Of a stretch of DNA of 64,000 bases, positions 34,675-43,639 are shown piece by piece. The stretch spans positions 2,108,001 through 2,172,000 of the forward strand of contig OY763072.1 of assembly GCA_963666865.1 (NCBI GenBank), read 5' to 3'. The notes under the pieces are model-generated. The model did no database searches. It saw only the letters and a list, made by a program, of their open reading frames with translations, and was not told the DNA's origin. The position numbers and the translations under genes were made by a program. The DNA is from Bin87 sp963666865 (GTDB lineage: Bacteria; Chloroflexota; Dehalococcoidia; Lucifugimonadales; UBA3495). Positions within the stretch are counted from its first letter, which is position 1. The number at the start of each line of letters is the position of its first letter.

Positions 34675-35577
34675 ATGCCTACTGAAATTGGCCGGCTGAT
34701 TACAGCTATGGTTACGCCATTTGACGACGAGGGGCAGGTAGATTACGCGCAGGCCAAGCGTCTCGCCCAGGCCCTGCTGGACTCCGGTTCCGACGGTTTG
34801 GTGGTCACCGGCACCACCGGCGAGGGGCCGGCGCTGTCCATGGAGGAAAAACTCCAACTGTATGGCGAGATCAAAGATGCCATCGGCGACCGCGGGGCCG
34901 TTATCGCCGGCACCAGCGACAACAACACCCTGGCGTCCGTCGAGTTGAGCCGAGAAGCAGCGAAAGTGGGAGCGGATGCCCTCCTGCTCACCGTGCCCGC
35001 ATACAATAAACCACCCCAGGAGGGGTTGTTCCAGCATTTCCGTGTCCTCGCCGAGTGCACCAATCTGCCGGGAATGCTCTACAACGTTCCCAGCCGCACC
35101 AGTCTGAACATGACCAACGACACCACGGTGCGCCTGTCCCAGATTGAAAACATCATCGGCATCAAAGAAGCCAGCAGCGACCCGGTGCAGATTGCCAAGG
35201 TCATCCGCGACACCCCCGATGACTTTCGCGTCTGGTCCGGCAATGACGACGAAACCTTCAGTATCATGTCCATGGGCGGATACGGCGTCGTCAGCGTCGC
35301 CGCGCATCTGGTGGGCGACCAGATTAGGCAAATGATCGGTCTTACCCTGGAAGGCGACGTGGAGGCCGCCGGGGCTGAACACCTGCGGCTGCTGGATATG
35401 TTCAAAGGTCTCTTCATCGTGTCCAACCCTATCCCGGTGAAATACGGCCTGAATAGAGCCGGATTCAACGTCGGAGATCCGAGATTGCCCCTCGTGCCGC
35501 CCGACGAACGGACTGCCGCTCAATTGGATGAACTCCTGGACCGCTACGAAATCGACATTTCCGCGCCGGCCGACTGA
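34675..35577 (+). CDS. dapA: Dihydrodipicolinate synthase/N-acetylneuraminate lyase-family aldolase
   Basis: A 300-aa class I aldolase of the DapA fold. Schiff-base lysine K164 (GIKEASS), Y136 and R141 (YNVPSRTS) and the TGTTGE segment at 45-50 are in place. GAGGAGGGACG lies upstream of the ATG. As the first plus-strand gene after the divergent MFS operon, it may be true lysine biosynthesis DapA or a KDG-type aldolase; R141 in the DapA pattern favours the former. Confidence 0.83.
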   Translation: MPTEIGRLITAMVTPFDDEGQVDYAQAKRLAQALLDSGSDGLVVTGTTGEGPALSMEEKLQLYGEIKDAIGDRGAVIAGTSDNNTLASVELSREAAKVGADALLLTVPAYNKPPQEGLFQHFRVLAECTNLPGMLYNVPSRTSLNMTNDTTVRLSQIENIIGIKEASSDPVQIAKVIRDTPDDFRVWSGNDDETFSIMSMGGYGVVSVAAHLVGDQIRQMIGLTLEGDVEAAGAEHLRLLDMFKGLFIVSNPIPVKYGLNRAGFNVGDPRLPLVPPDERTAAQLDELLDRYEIDISAPAD

Positions 35578-35718
35578 ACAGGCCGGCGCAAAAGTCTCGC
35601 TCATCGATAGAGGGCGTCGCCGTTCGCTAACGTGCCTCATAAATCCCTTTCCCGTATAGCCAACGGATATATTCCCAATCAGGTGTACTTTGCCCTTGCG
35701 ATTGTAAGGAGTATCGAA

Positions 35719-36630
35719 ATGGCGCTAAGAACAGTTATTTTCGTTGACGGGCAAAATTTCCGGCACAATCTTCGTGACTTCCACTTTCGCTCCGATCCAC
35801 CCCATCCCAACAATCCCGAGTATCGGCTTGACGAAAAGCACTTCAGGTGGCAGGAATTCTTCCAGGATGCCCTTACCAAGTTTGACGACATAACCGGTTG
35901 GGATCATCAGTTGATCCGCGTCTATTGGTACTACGCTGAAAACATCACGCCCTGGACTCCTAACGTGTGGCGCGCCCAGCGTATCGTCGATGACTACGGA
36001 ATGCGGATGCCGGAACTGACTACTGAGCTGGTGATAGCGAAGGCCCAAGATTGGTACGAGCACGAGTTTCGCCGCTTCCACCAACTCCGCAAGTCGGTGT
36101 TCGAGGAGATCCAGCAGAACACCAACTTCCTGGAGTTCAAATACGTCGGCCAATATGTGGTGCAGCCCTTCCGGCCCTACCGCCTGGAATACGATTACGA
36201 TGGCAACATCAACTTCCAGGGGACGCAGGTCGGTGAAAAGGGTGTGGACATCGGCATCGCCGTGGACATGATTTCCAAGATGGACAGTTTCGACGTGGCG
36301 GTCCTGGTCTCCGGAGACAGCGACTTCTTCCCGGTGGTGCGCTACCTCAAGGACAAATTGAAGTACGTGTACCACTTCTCCGTTGGCCGCGGAGTGGGAC
36401 AGGACACACAGTATTTCTCACCGGCACTACGGGGGGTCGTGGATTGCTTCCAGGGGTTCGATGAGTTGGAGTTGCTCAGCAACTACATCAACGAGCACGC
36501 CGGAATTCCACCGGCCATCATGGACACGATCAATCTTCGCGCCGCTGAGCTGGAACGTATCCTTGACGATGAAGAGATGAGTTACCGGAGCGCGCCAACT
36601 CCGGATAACGCGTTGCTCCCACGAAGGTAA
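35719..36630 (+). CDS. NYN-domain protein (LabA/DUF88-like)
   Basis: A 303-aa NYN (PIN-like) protein. The acidic metal-binding residues D10 (FVDGQN), D177 (VDIGIAVDM), D183, D200 and D202 (SGDSDFFPVV) are in family positions. NYN proteins are putative RNases in RNA processing or decay. An insert between 30 and 110 with many aromatic residues is a family feature of longer members. ATG 35719 follows TAAGGAG; an in-frame ATG 87 bases upstream was judged too far. Confidence 0.83.
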   Translation: MALRTVIFVDGQNFRHNLRDFHFRSDPPHPNNPEYRLDEKHFRWQEFFQDALTKFDDITGWDHQLIRVYWYYAENITPWTPNVWRAQRIVDDYGMRMPELTTELVIAKAQDWYEHEFRRFHQLRKSVFEEIQQNTNFLEFKYVGQYVVQPFRPYRLEYDYDGNINFQGTQVGEKGVDIGIAVDMISKMDSFDVAVLVSGDSDFFPVVRYLKDKLKYVYHFSVGRGVGQDTQYFSPALRGVVDCFQGFDELELLSNYINEHAGIPPAIMDTINLRAAELERILDDEEMSYRSAPTPDNALLPRR

Positions 36631-36635
36631 GGGCC

Positions 36636-36652
36636 GGCGGGAAAAGCCCGCC
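36636..36652. terminator. GC hairpin between convergent genes, terminator-like
   Basis: Stem GGCGGG, loop AAAAG, stem CCCGCC between the convergent NYN and plsC genes. No T-run follows, so a bidirectional Rho-independent terminator is only suggested. Confidence 0.4.
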
Positions 36653-36659
36653 CCTTCCA

Positions 36660-37331
36660 TCACAACGTATTTATAGCTCTACCCGGCGACGGGCGCAGCG
36701 CGTCGGCATAATCTCCGCGATACGATTCCGGCAGCAACGCTGCTATACGCTCCATCACCATATCGGTCACCGAGGTCAACAGGTGCTTGGTGATTGGGCC
36801 TTCGACGAAAGGCGGCGTAAAGGGCGTTCCGATGTTCACCTGCCAACTGGTCAGGGGAACCGGCATATGCCAAGAAGCGAACTTCTCCGTCCCGGCGATG
36901 CCCACCGGCAAAATCGGAGCTTGAGTTCTCAGAGCCAACCACGCCAAGCCGGTTCGCCCGCGCTGCAATTGGGACGTGGGACTGATCCGGCCCTCCGGGA
37001 ACATCAGAATCGCCTTGTCTTCCTGCAAGGCCGCCAAAGCATACCGTAGCGCTTCGCCGCCACCCCGGGCCCTATCCAGCGGCACCGCGCCCACCGCGTT
37101 GCAGTAGAAGCGGCCAATGGGCTTTTCCCAAAGTTCCTTCTTCGCCAGGAACACCACCTGCCTGGGCAGCGCCACCACCAACGTTCCGGCGTCGTTCAGC
37201 GAGAGATGATTGCTGGCGACCAGCAAAGGGCCGTATGGCGGCATGGCTTCCTGACCGGTGACGGTGAGCCGGCCGGTCACCGACCACATCATCTGTCCAA
37301 AACGACGGCTAGGTTTGTACAGCCACGCCAT
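36660..37331 (-). CDS. plsC: 1-acyl-sn-glycerol-3-phosphate acyltransferase (PlsC family)
   Basis: A 223-aa membrane-associated acyltransferase for phosphatidic acid synthesis. The catalytic H42-x4-D47 (NHLSLND) and the FPEGRIS motif at 110-116 are present. ATG 37331 is 4 bases after the cmk stop; an in-frame start 93 bases upstream would overlap cmk and was dropped. The last gene of a minus-strand run kinase, comEA, comEC, cmk, plsC. Confidence 0.87.
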   Translation of the reverse strand: MAWLYKPSRRFGQMMWSVTGRLTVTGQEAMPPYGPLLVASNHLSLNDAGTLVVALPRQVVFLAKKELWEKPIGRFYCNAVGAVPLDRARGGGEALRYALAALQEDKAILMFPEGRISPTSQLQRGRTGLAWLALRTQAPILPVGIAGTEKFASWHMPVPLTSWQVNIGTPFTPPFVEGPITKHLLTSVTDMVMERIAALLPESYRGDYADALRPSPGRAINTL

Positions 37332-37335
37332 ACCG

Positions 37336-38067
37336 TCACTCCCCCAACGCGTGGGCCTGCGTATTGCCGTTTCTTCCGGCGTTGATAGCCGCCACAACGG
37401 CCGCAATCGTCTCTTCCAGGCCAATCCCGTCGGTCTTGATCACAGTGGCTCCAGCGGCGACCGTCAGCGGCGAATCAGCCCGCCCCATATCCAATTCATC
37501 GCGACGCAAAGTGTCAGCGAGAACCTGCTTGTAATCGGTAGCTACAGAAGCTTCCCGCATCTGCTCAAACCGGCGACGGGCACGCTCCTCAGCAGAAGCG
37601 TCAATATAGAGCTTGACGGTGGCGCCGGGCACGACCACCGAACCAATGTCACGCCCCACCATCACGATCCCGCCGGCGGCGGCGATGGCCCGTTGCTGTC
37701 GTACCAGGGCGGTACGCACCGCCGACACCGCCGATACGGTTGATACATTCCGATTGACCTCATCGGAGACTAGGGCATCGCCTAACTGGTGCCCGTCGAT
37801 GGAGATCGCCGCGGTTCCCTGAGCATCTGCCGTCACGTCCATTTGGCAGCCCTCGGCCAGGCTGCCAATCGCCAAAGAATCCGCTATCGGAACATCTCGA
37901 TGCAAAGCCAGCCAGGTCACGGCGCGATACATCACTCCGGTATCAAGGAAACGCAATCCCAGCGCTTCGGCGGCCGCCTTGCCAACGGAACTCTTGCCCG
38001 AAGCCACCGGCCCGTCGATGGCCACAACCAGGCTTCCGGCATCGGTTTTCCGGCGATCAGGTTCCAT
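37336..38067 (-). CDS. cmk: Cytidylate kinase
   Basis: A 243-aa nucleoside monophosphate kinase that makes CDP/dCDP. P-loop GPVASGKSS at 19-27, DTGVMYRAVTW and GRDIGSVVVPGA are family signatures. It lies 12 bases after comEC and 4 before plsC; cmk beside comEC or plsC is seen in several bacteria. The N-terminal 13 residues are an extension. Confidence 0.92.
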   Translation of the reverse strand: MEPDRRKTDAGSLVVAIDGPVASGKSSVGKAAAEALGLRFLDTGVMYRAVTWLALHRDVPIADSLAIGSLAEGCQMDVTADAQGTAAISIDGHQLGDALVSDEVNRNVSTVSAVSAVRTALVRQQRAIAAAGGIVMVGRDIGSVVVPGATVKLYIDASAEERARRRFEQMREASVATDYKQVLADTLRRDELDMGRADSPLTVAAGATVIKTDGIGLEETIAAVVAAINAGRNGNTQAHALGE

Positions 38068-38079
38068 GATGGGATTATA

Positions 38080-40557
38080 TCATCGGTCCGTCGAGAACTC
38101 CGTTTTCACCCACAATGCCGTCCCGTCGCTGATGAATTCAACCGTTCCGTCCCGGGCCGTGAGGAAGATTTTGTCAGGGTCCACTTCCTCTTCTAAACGC
38201 TGGATGACGTCCGGGCTGGGGTGACCATAGCGATTCTCCCGGCCGGCCGAGATTACCGCGCTCTCCGGCGCAACGCTGCGCACAAAACCCGATGATGTTG
38301 ACGACCGGCTCCCGTGGTGGCCAACCTTGAGCACGTCGGATTGCAAAGACGGCCCCCTGGTCCCTACCAGGAATCGCTCGGCGTCCTGTTCCACGTCGCC
38401 GGTAAGCAAAAACGAAACTTCGCCATAGGTCAAACGCATCACCGTGCTGAGGTTGTTGGCGCTTTTTTCCACCCCAGCCGGCAGGCCGTCCGGAGGCGGA
38501 TACAGCACCTCCAAAACGACATGATCCCCGAGCCTGATGCGGTGACCCTGCTCCACCGTTACGACGGAATGATCGCGTCTATCCAGTACGCTTCGCCACT
38601 GCGGATGGAGAACCGAGTCGGGAGTGTCGGCGCTCTGCAGCACGACGTTCGCATCGTACCGATCCAGTACGCCGATCAGACCGCCCGCGTGGTCGCTGTC
38701 CAGGTGCGTGGCGGCCACCACGTCCAGCTGTCTGTCGCCCGCTGGCAAACGCGATCCTAACGCCGCAAGAATTACCGTCGGATCTGGTCCGCCGTCCACC
38801 AGCATTTGGCGTCCGTCCGGCGTCACCACCAGAATGGCATCCCCCTGACCGATGTCCAGGACGTACACATGGAGGCGGCCATCCGCCCGCGACCCGAACA
38901 ACTGGAAAGCAAAAAGCAGAACCGTAAGCGCCGCCACCGGCGCTAAGGCGACCAGAAGACGGGTGAGACCAGAAGGCCGCCAAGTCGGGCCACGTCGCCA
39001 GGCGGTGGCGGCCCGCCTCACTCGAGGAGCAGACAGTAGCGCTACCAACATCCCCAGGCCGACGTACCACGCAATCGCCACCGGGGGAGTCAGCCAGGGC
39101 GCGGGGATCAGGACTGCCGGCATAGCGTCAGCCACCCATATTAGCCACGCCAACGGCCCCCAGGTCAGCGTGCCAACCGCCACCGCCATTGACGCCGCCA
39201 ATTGCCCGATGCTGGCCGTCGCAGCGGAACCCACCAGGGCCAGCGGCATCGCCGGCATCGCCAATATCGTGGCGGGAACGCTCATCAGGGGTATTGACCC
39301 GAAGTGCATCGCCACCAGGGGCACCGTCGCCACGGTGGTGAAGGTGGAGATAACCGCGGACGCGATCAACAGGGTGAGACCGTAACCGAACCACCGCGCC
39401 GTGGCAGAACCTTGAGCGGCGAGGGACCCGCCAATCGTACCGGACAGCACGGTTATCAGCGGCAGCGCCACCAACACACCGGCCATTGCCGTGAAACTGA
39501 GTTGGAACGACAGGCTGCCCAGGATCGCCGGCTGCGCGCCCACCATCGCCGCTGCGGCCAGCAGCAGAGCCGTGACGCCGCGCATACCGCGCCCCAGCAT
39601 GATCTGTGTCAACGCCAGGCTTCCCATGATGGACGCTCGCACCACCGGCGGGTCGAAGCCGGATAGCGCAGCGTAAGTCCACACCGTCAGCGCCGCCAGC
39701 GCAACCGTCAACGGAGTGCCCCGGCCCACTGCTGCCGACGCTGCCGCCAGACTCAGCGCCATCACGATCCCGACGTGAAGGCCGGAAATCGCCAGCAGAT
39801 GGGCCATTCCAGCGGTGCGAAAGGAATCTTTCACGGCCTCGGGAAGTTCTCCTCTGATACCGAGCAACAGGGCTTGCGCCAAAGCGGATTGCGGCGCTGA
39901 TATGCCCCGCTGCAAAGCGCCCGCCAGCCGGCTCCTGACCGAGTGCAGAACTGCTATCGGTCTTGCAATCCGAGCCGCGCCCAGAAACTCGGATTCCTGA
40001 ACCCACATCACCGCTGAGATCCGCCGTGATGCCAGCCACGCGGCGTAGTCGAAATCTCCGATTGGCTCAGGGTGTTCCACCCGGCCGGACACCAGCAGAG
40101 TGTCCCCGTGACGCAAATAGGGCGGGCTTCGTTGATACACCAGGTCCGGCGGGGGCAGCCCGTACACCAGCAGGTTGGCGCCGTCGGGAATGCTCCCATC
40201 CGCCTCCGGCGGACCACCGTCAGCAGGCAGCACGCGGGCGGAGAAACGGTAGCCGCTCCGGACCGGAACCGGCGCATCTGTGATCAACAACACAATATCG
40301 CTCGCCGGACCGCCGGGTACGATGGGCAGCTCCAGCGGCGCCCCCGTGTGGCCGCGCCAAAACCCCAGGAACAGGGCAGCCGCCAGGATCACGGGCCCGG
40401 CAGGCAGGCGCAAAGCCCGCAATCCCACCGCGACAGCGCAGCCGGCCAAGGCGAGCATCAGAAGCGGCCAGGACGAATGCAGGGTTACTTCTGACCACAG
40501 TGCCAGTCCAACGCCGGCCACCATCGCCGCCAACGTGAGTTCGGGGAATATTCGCAT
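38080..40557 (-). CDS. comEC: ComEC/Rec2 DNA-uptake channel
   Basis: An 825-aa inner-membrane competence protein that carries transforming DNA strands through the membrane. The N-terminal soluble OB-like region (SRRISAVMWVQESEF) is followed by a multi-helix competence domain (GMAHLLAISGLHVGIVMALSL) and a C-terminal metallo-beta-lactamase domain (DIGQGDAILVVTPDG, THLDSDHAGG, KVGHHGSRSSTS). Full length for the family. It follows comEA; no pilus genes are in the window, so competence itself cannot be judged. Confidence 0.92.
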   Translation of the reverse strand: MRIFPELTLAAMVAGVGLALWSEVTLHSSWPLLMLALAGCAVAVGLRALRLPAGPVILAAALFLGFWRGHTGAPLELPIVPGGPASDIVLLITDAPVPVRSGYRFSARVLPADGGPPEADGSIPDGANLLVYGLPPPDLVYQRSPPYLRHGDTLLVSGRVEHPEPIGDFDYAAWLASRRISAVMWVQESEFLGAARIARPIAVLHSVRSRLAGALQRGISAPQSALAQALLLGIRGELPEAVKDSFRTAGMAHLLAISGLHVGIVMALSLAAASAAVGRGTPLTVALAALTVWTYAALSGFDPPVVRASIMGSLALTQIMLGRGMRGVTALLLAAAAMVGAQPAILGSLSFQLSFTAMAGVLVALPLITVLSGTIGGSLAAQGSATARWFGYGLTLLIASAVISTFTTVATVPLVAMHFGSIPLMSVPATILAMPAMPLALVGSAATASIGQLAASMAVAVGTLTWGPLAWLIWVADAMPAVLIPAPWLTPPVAIAWYVGLGMLVALLSAPRVRRAATAWRRGPTWRPSGLTRLLVALAPVAALTVLLFAFQLFGSRADGRLHVYVLDIGQGDAILVVTPDGRQMLVDGGPDPTVILAALGSRLPAGDRQLDVVAATHLDSDHAGGLIGVLDRYDANVVLQSADTPDSVLHPQWRSVLDRRDHSVVTVEQGHRIRLGDHVVLEVLYPPPDGLPAGVEKSANNLSTVMRLTYGEVSFLLTGDVEQDAERFLVGTRGPSLQSDVLKVGHHGSRSSTSSGFVRSVAPESAVISAGRENRYGHPSPDVIQRLEEEVDPDKIFLTARDGTVEFISDGTALWVKTEFSTDR

Positions 40558-40644
40558 TGCGAACGCCGAACCGGACCCTCGTACTCGGCATCACCGCCCA
40601 CCGGCCAGGCGGTCGAGGCGGAATGCGGACGTGGTCACCCCCGG

Positions 40645-41328
40645 TTACCGATCACCCACGGAGATCATCTCGGCGATGCGCTGGTAGATGCCGTCGCCGA
40701 TCCCGGACACGGCCGTGATGTCTTCGGCAGCGATGAATGGCCCCATCTGCTCGCGGTGAGCCACAATGGACTCTGCCCGCACAGCGCCGATACCCGGTAG
40801 GGTTTCCAGGCACTCGGCGGTGGCAGCGTTGATATTGATTGGGACTGCGCAAGGATTCGCCGCCGGAAGAGACTCACTCCCCGAGATCTGCTCCCCGCCA
40901 GAGGCCGGCGCGTCGGGTTCCGTATCATCCACCGACGGGATCTTGTAATGCGTCGAGTCGGCGAGCCGAGCCGCCAAATTGATGCGGTCAAGGTCGGCAT
41001 CGTCGGTTGGGCCGCCGGCCAACGTCAACACATCGTGGAGCCGTTGGTCCGAGGTTGCCGAATAAACCCCCGGATTGACCACGGCGCCGGTGATGTACAC
41101 GGCAATTTCCGTGGGAGCGGATACGGTTCCGCTCCGGCCAACTGGTGTCGATTGGGTCGTTGCCCGCAGTGTGCCCTCCGCCACTTCCTCAGTCCGAGGT
41201 ATAATCTGCACCGCCGCGTCCGGCGGCCCGTCACCACTTCTGCCCAGCGCTATCCATGCGGCCACGACCAAAAGCGCCGCCGCTGCCACGCACGAAACCG
41301 CTACCGCCGCCAGCCGCTTCACGCCCAC
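40645..41328 (-). CDS. comEA: ComEA-type helix-hairpin-helix DNA-binding protein
   Basis: A 227-aa membrane-anchored DNA receptor. One N-terminal helix (about 8-28), an SLBB-type middle segment (YITGAVVNPGVY, then HDVLTLAGGPT) and a C-terminal double HhH domain (ATAECLETLPGIGAVRAESI, VSGIGDGIYQRIAEMI) are visible. Start is GTG at 41328. It binds DNA outside the membrane and hands it to ComEC, 87 bases downstream. Confidence 0.88.
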   Translation of the reverse strand: MGVKRLAAVAVSCVAAAALLVVAAWIALGRSGDGPPDAAVQIIPRTEEVAEGTLRATTQSTPVGRSGTVSAPTEIAVYITGAVVNPGVYSATSDQRLHDVLTLAGGPTDDADLDRINLAARLADSTHYKIPSVDDTEPDAPASGGEQISGSESLPAANPCAVPININAATAECLETLPGIGAVRAESIVAHREQMGPFIAAEDITAVSGIGDGIYQRIAEMISVGDR

Positions 41329-41370
41329 CCCGCAAAACTGCGCTTTTCGGCTGCCCGGTTTCTCCAGTTG

Positions 41371-42378
41371 CTACGGGCCCGGAAGCGTCCCTGATGAACG
41401 TCCGTCGGCCAGCCCGTCCCGCATTGCCTCCACCGCCAGCGGCCCGAACCGGGCGGCAATTGCCGACAGCCCTTCTTCGGCGATCCGCCAATCTCGTTCC
41501 TGGATTTCCTCCGCAGTCTGGCGGGCCAGACGCCGCCCGTACTCCGCGACGAAATCACCGAGGCTTTGGGAGTCCCCGCCGCCGGACATCTGCCGGAACA
41601 GGCGAAACATCGGGTCCGTGCGTGCCGCATTGTAGGCGTCATGAAAGGTCAAACTGGCCGGATGGTCGCGCAGCAGCAACGCCACGCCGAAATCGATTAA
41701 CCGGATGCTGCTTTCGGATGTCAATATGACATGCGAGCGTCCGTTAGGGTCAGAGATTGTAGCATCGTTATAGCACACACCGGCGAGATGCAGACTGCGC
41801 AACGCCGCGCCCAATGCCTTGCCGATGCTTCCCATTCGTTCCCGCGTTGCGTCGTCGGGTATCAAGTCGGTGAGGAACCGCCCCTCTACGAACTCCTCGC
41901 TGATGAACCCGGATACGCTGGGAAATTGTCGGGGGCCGAGGCCCAACCCGCCGGCTATGGCCGCGATCTGGGCCTCGGCCGGACTCTGGCACGGTTTGAT
42001 CACGATACCGACCGGTCTGTCGTCGCGTTGCCCGGTGATGATGGCGACCCGGCCCCGACTGCGCCCGTCGTAACGCACGGCGGGATTTCCGCCCCCATAC
42101 ACCACGCCGTAAGTCTCGGGGAACAGGCCGTACACGGAAAAGCGGGCGATGTTTTCGTCATCAACCAGCATACGCCACAGGACGCGGTCAGCCTGGGCTA
42201 TCGGCCAGAGGGGCCACAGGTGCGGGGCGCAACGCTCGCCGGCTATCGCCCCGTCGCGTTGGGCGATCTCATCCGCCGTGAGCGCGGGTAGAGTGGCGAT
42301 CACCCGCCGAATCGCCAGCAACTGGTCGTCGGAATACCGGATGCGGCACCTCGCTTCATCCGCCGTTGCCCAGCGCAA
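41371..42378 (-). CDS. Atypical protein-kinase-like phosphotransferase
   Basis: A 335-aa protein with a kinase-like core: GIVIKPCQ (K128), SEEFVEGRFL hinge, VCYNDAT (D205, in the HRD position) and LIDFG (D229, DFG). No glycine-rich loop is clear. It resembles Bud32/lipopolysaccharide-kinase-type or aminoglycoside-kinase-like folds more than Hanks-type kinases. TTG start at 42378 overlaps the DUF952 gene by 23 bases. Substrate unknown. Directly upstream of comEA, which is unusual. Confidence 0.65.
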   Translation of the reverse strand: MRWATADEARCRIRYSDDQLLAIRRVIATLPALTADEIAQRDGAIAGERCAPHLWPLWPIAQADRVLWRMLVDDENIARFSVYGLFPETYGVVYGGGNPAVRYDGRSRGRVAIITGQRDDRPVGIVIKPCQSPAEAQIAAIAGGLGLGPRQFPSVSGFISEEFVEGRFLTDLIPDDATRERMGSIGKALGAALRSLHLAGVCYNDATISDPNGRSHVILTSESSIRLIDFGVALLLRDHPASLTFHDAYNAARTDPMFRLFRQMSGGGDSQSLGDFVAEYGRRLARQTAEEIQERDWRIAEEGLSAIAARFGPLAVEAMRDGLADGRSSGTLPGP

Positions 42379-42712
42379 AGCCGGCTTGACTATCCGGGTT
42401 CAGGACCAGCTTCCGTATTCGTACCACGGCAGCCAATGCGATGGGACCGTAGATGTGCGGGTAAATCTCCCCCGACCGGGCGGGCTCCCTGATGACCGGA
42501 GATCCTTCGCCCAGCAGAGCGGTATCCACGTCGAGGACCAGCAAGTCGGTACTGCCTGCGAACAAACGGGCCGCAACACGCAGCGTCTGCGCCTCGTCGC
42601 CGCTGGCGTGGATAAAACCCTCCTCGGCCAGGGACGGAGCGCGGTATTCACCGGCGGCCAGCCCGGCCTCCCAGTCGGCGCGGAACGCGAGGTGGTAGAT
42701 GATGGCAGGCAT
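42356..42712 (-). CDS. DUF952 protein
   Basis: A 118-aa DUF952 protein: IYHLAFRADWEAGLAAGEY, then EEGFIHASGDEAQTL, and EIYPHIYGPIALAAV. The family of small hydrophilic proteins is of unknown biochemical function. First of the run into the kinase and com genes, overlapping the kinase start by 23 bases. Confidence 0.85.
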   Translation of the reverse strand: MPAIIYHLAFRADWEAGLAAGEYRAPSLAEEGFIHASGDEAQTLRVAARLFAGSTDLLVLDVDTALLGEGSPVIREPARSGEIYPHIYGPIALAAVVRIRKLVLNPDSQAGFALGNGG

Positions 42713-42723
42713 TTACCAATCAG

Positions 42724-43080
42724 CTAGTCGGCGACGGCTTCGGCTTTACTCTTGGACGGCCACTGAGAGTAAACGTGCTTCAGCAGGTCCCGCAACTCGT
42801 CAGCAATTTCGGGCGGCGGTTCGTGGGCCAAAGCAACTGCGGCCAGCCGCTCCGCTTTGCGGTACTGCCCGGAGTGATAAGCCATCCAGCCGGCGCTCCT
42901 GTGCAGGACCGAGTGGGTAGGTTCAATGGGTTCGGTGAGTTCCGCGATGGCGGCTAATTCCAGATCCAGGGCTTCGGCATAGAGCCGAGAGACCTTTTCC
43001 GGATTGCCATGCACTCGTTCCAGAATTGCGGTTCCCACCAAGTCCATTGCCTGATGGTGAAAATCATTCATTGCGCTCAT
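42724..43080 (-). CDS. Small helical protein, second of a paired unit
   Basis: A 118-aa all-helical protein with TPR-like character: LERVHGNPEKVSRLYAEAL and MAYHSGQYRKAERLAAVAL. Its start overlaps the stop of the 177-aa gene by ATGA. I recognise the pair as one found in unrelated bacteria, from general recollection. Function unknown. Confidence 0.6.
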   Translation of the reverse strand: MSAMNDFHHQAMDLVGTAILERVHGNPEKVSRLYAEALDLELAAIAELTEPIEPTHSVLHRSAGWMAYHSGQYRKAERLAAVALAHEPPPEIADELRDLLKHVYSQWPSKSKAEAVAD

Positions 43081-43610
43081 TTTTGATGAACCTCAGCAAC
43101 AGGACGGCCAAACTCAACAACAATTACGTAGGCCGGCGATTGGCTACTGTCGGACTGGACCGTCTGCTGCATCTTATCGCCAACCCTTGCGGTGATGACG
43201 TTTTCGCTAACCATCGTTTCGCCTCGCCGGCGGATACCTGATATTTCCAGTCTAGCCTTGCGTTGGAAGGTAATGTCCGATTCATCGCCCAACCAGTAAT
43301 CGATGCCGGAGCCCTGTTCCGAAGCTTCGATTACAGTGTAAGGGGTTTCGGTTTGCGCCAGCAAAACGGCTATGGCTTCGGCGCCTAATTCGGTGGCACG
43401 ATTGTATTGCCAGGCCCGTTGCGCTTGCGCTGTTGACGGTGTCCATTCCAACGTATAGCTGCGGTAAGAAATGCCGCGGACTGCGAGGAGAACGCCGGGT
43501 TGGTGGCCTTTGGAATCCAAACAAACTGCACCGGCTTCAGCTAATGCGCTGCCGAGACCGGGCGAAACACCCGGCATACCGGAATTGCCCAAGTCGTTCA
43601 AGTACAGCAT
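43077..43610 (-). CDS. Hypothetical protein, first of a paired unit
   Basis: A 177-aa soluble protein. WQYNRATELGAEAIAVLLAQ and YTVIEASEQGSGIDYWLGD are the best conserved-looking parts; the C-terminal half is beta-rich (LEISGIRRRGETMVSENVI). No signal peptide or known catalytic motif. Overlaps the 118-aa partner as ATGA. Possibly a nuclease or toxin-like protein because GIDYWLG with charged flanks could hold an active acid, but this is a weak reading. Confidence 0.55.
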   Translation of the reverse strand: MLYLNDLGNSGMPGVSPGLGSALAEAGAVCLDSKGHQPGVLLAVRGISYRSYTLEWTPSTAQAQRAWQYNRATELGAEAIAVLLAQTETPYTVIEASEQGSGIDYWLGDESDITFQRKARLEISGIRRRGETMVSENVITARVGDKMQQTVQSDSSQSPAYVIVVEFGRPVAEVHQK

Positions 43611-43639
43611 CGGCGCTTACAGGCTATCCGGGATGCGCG

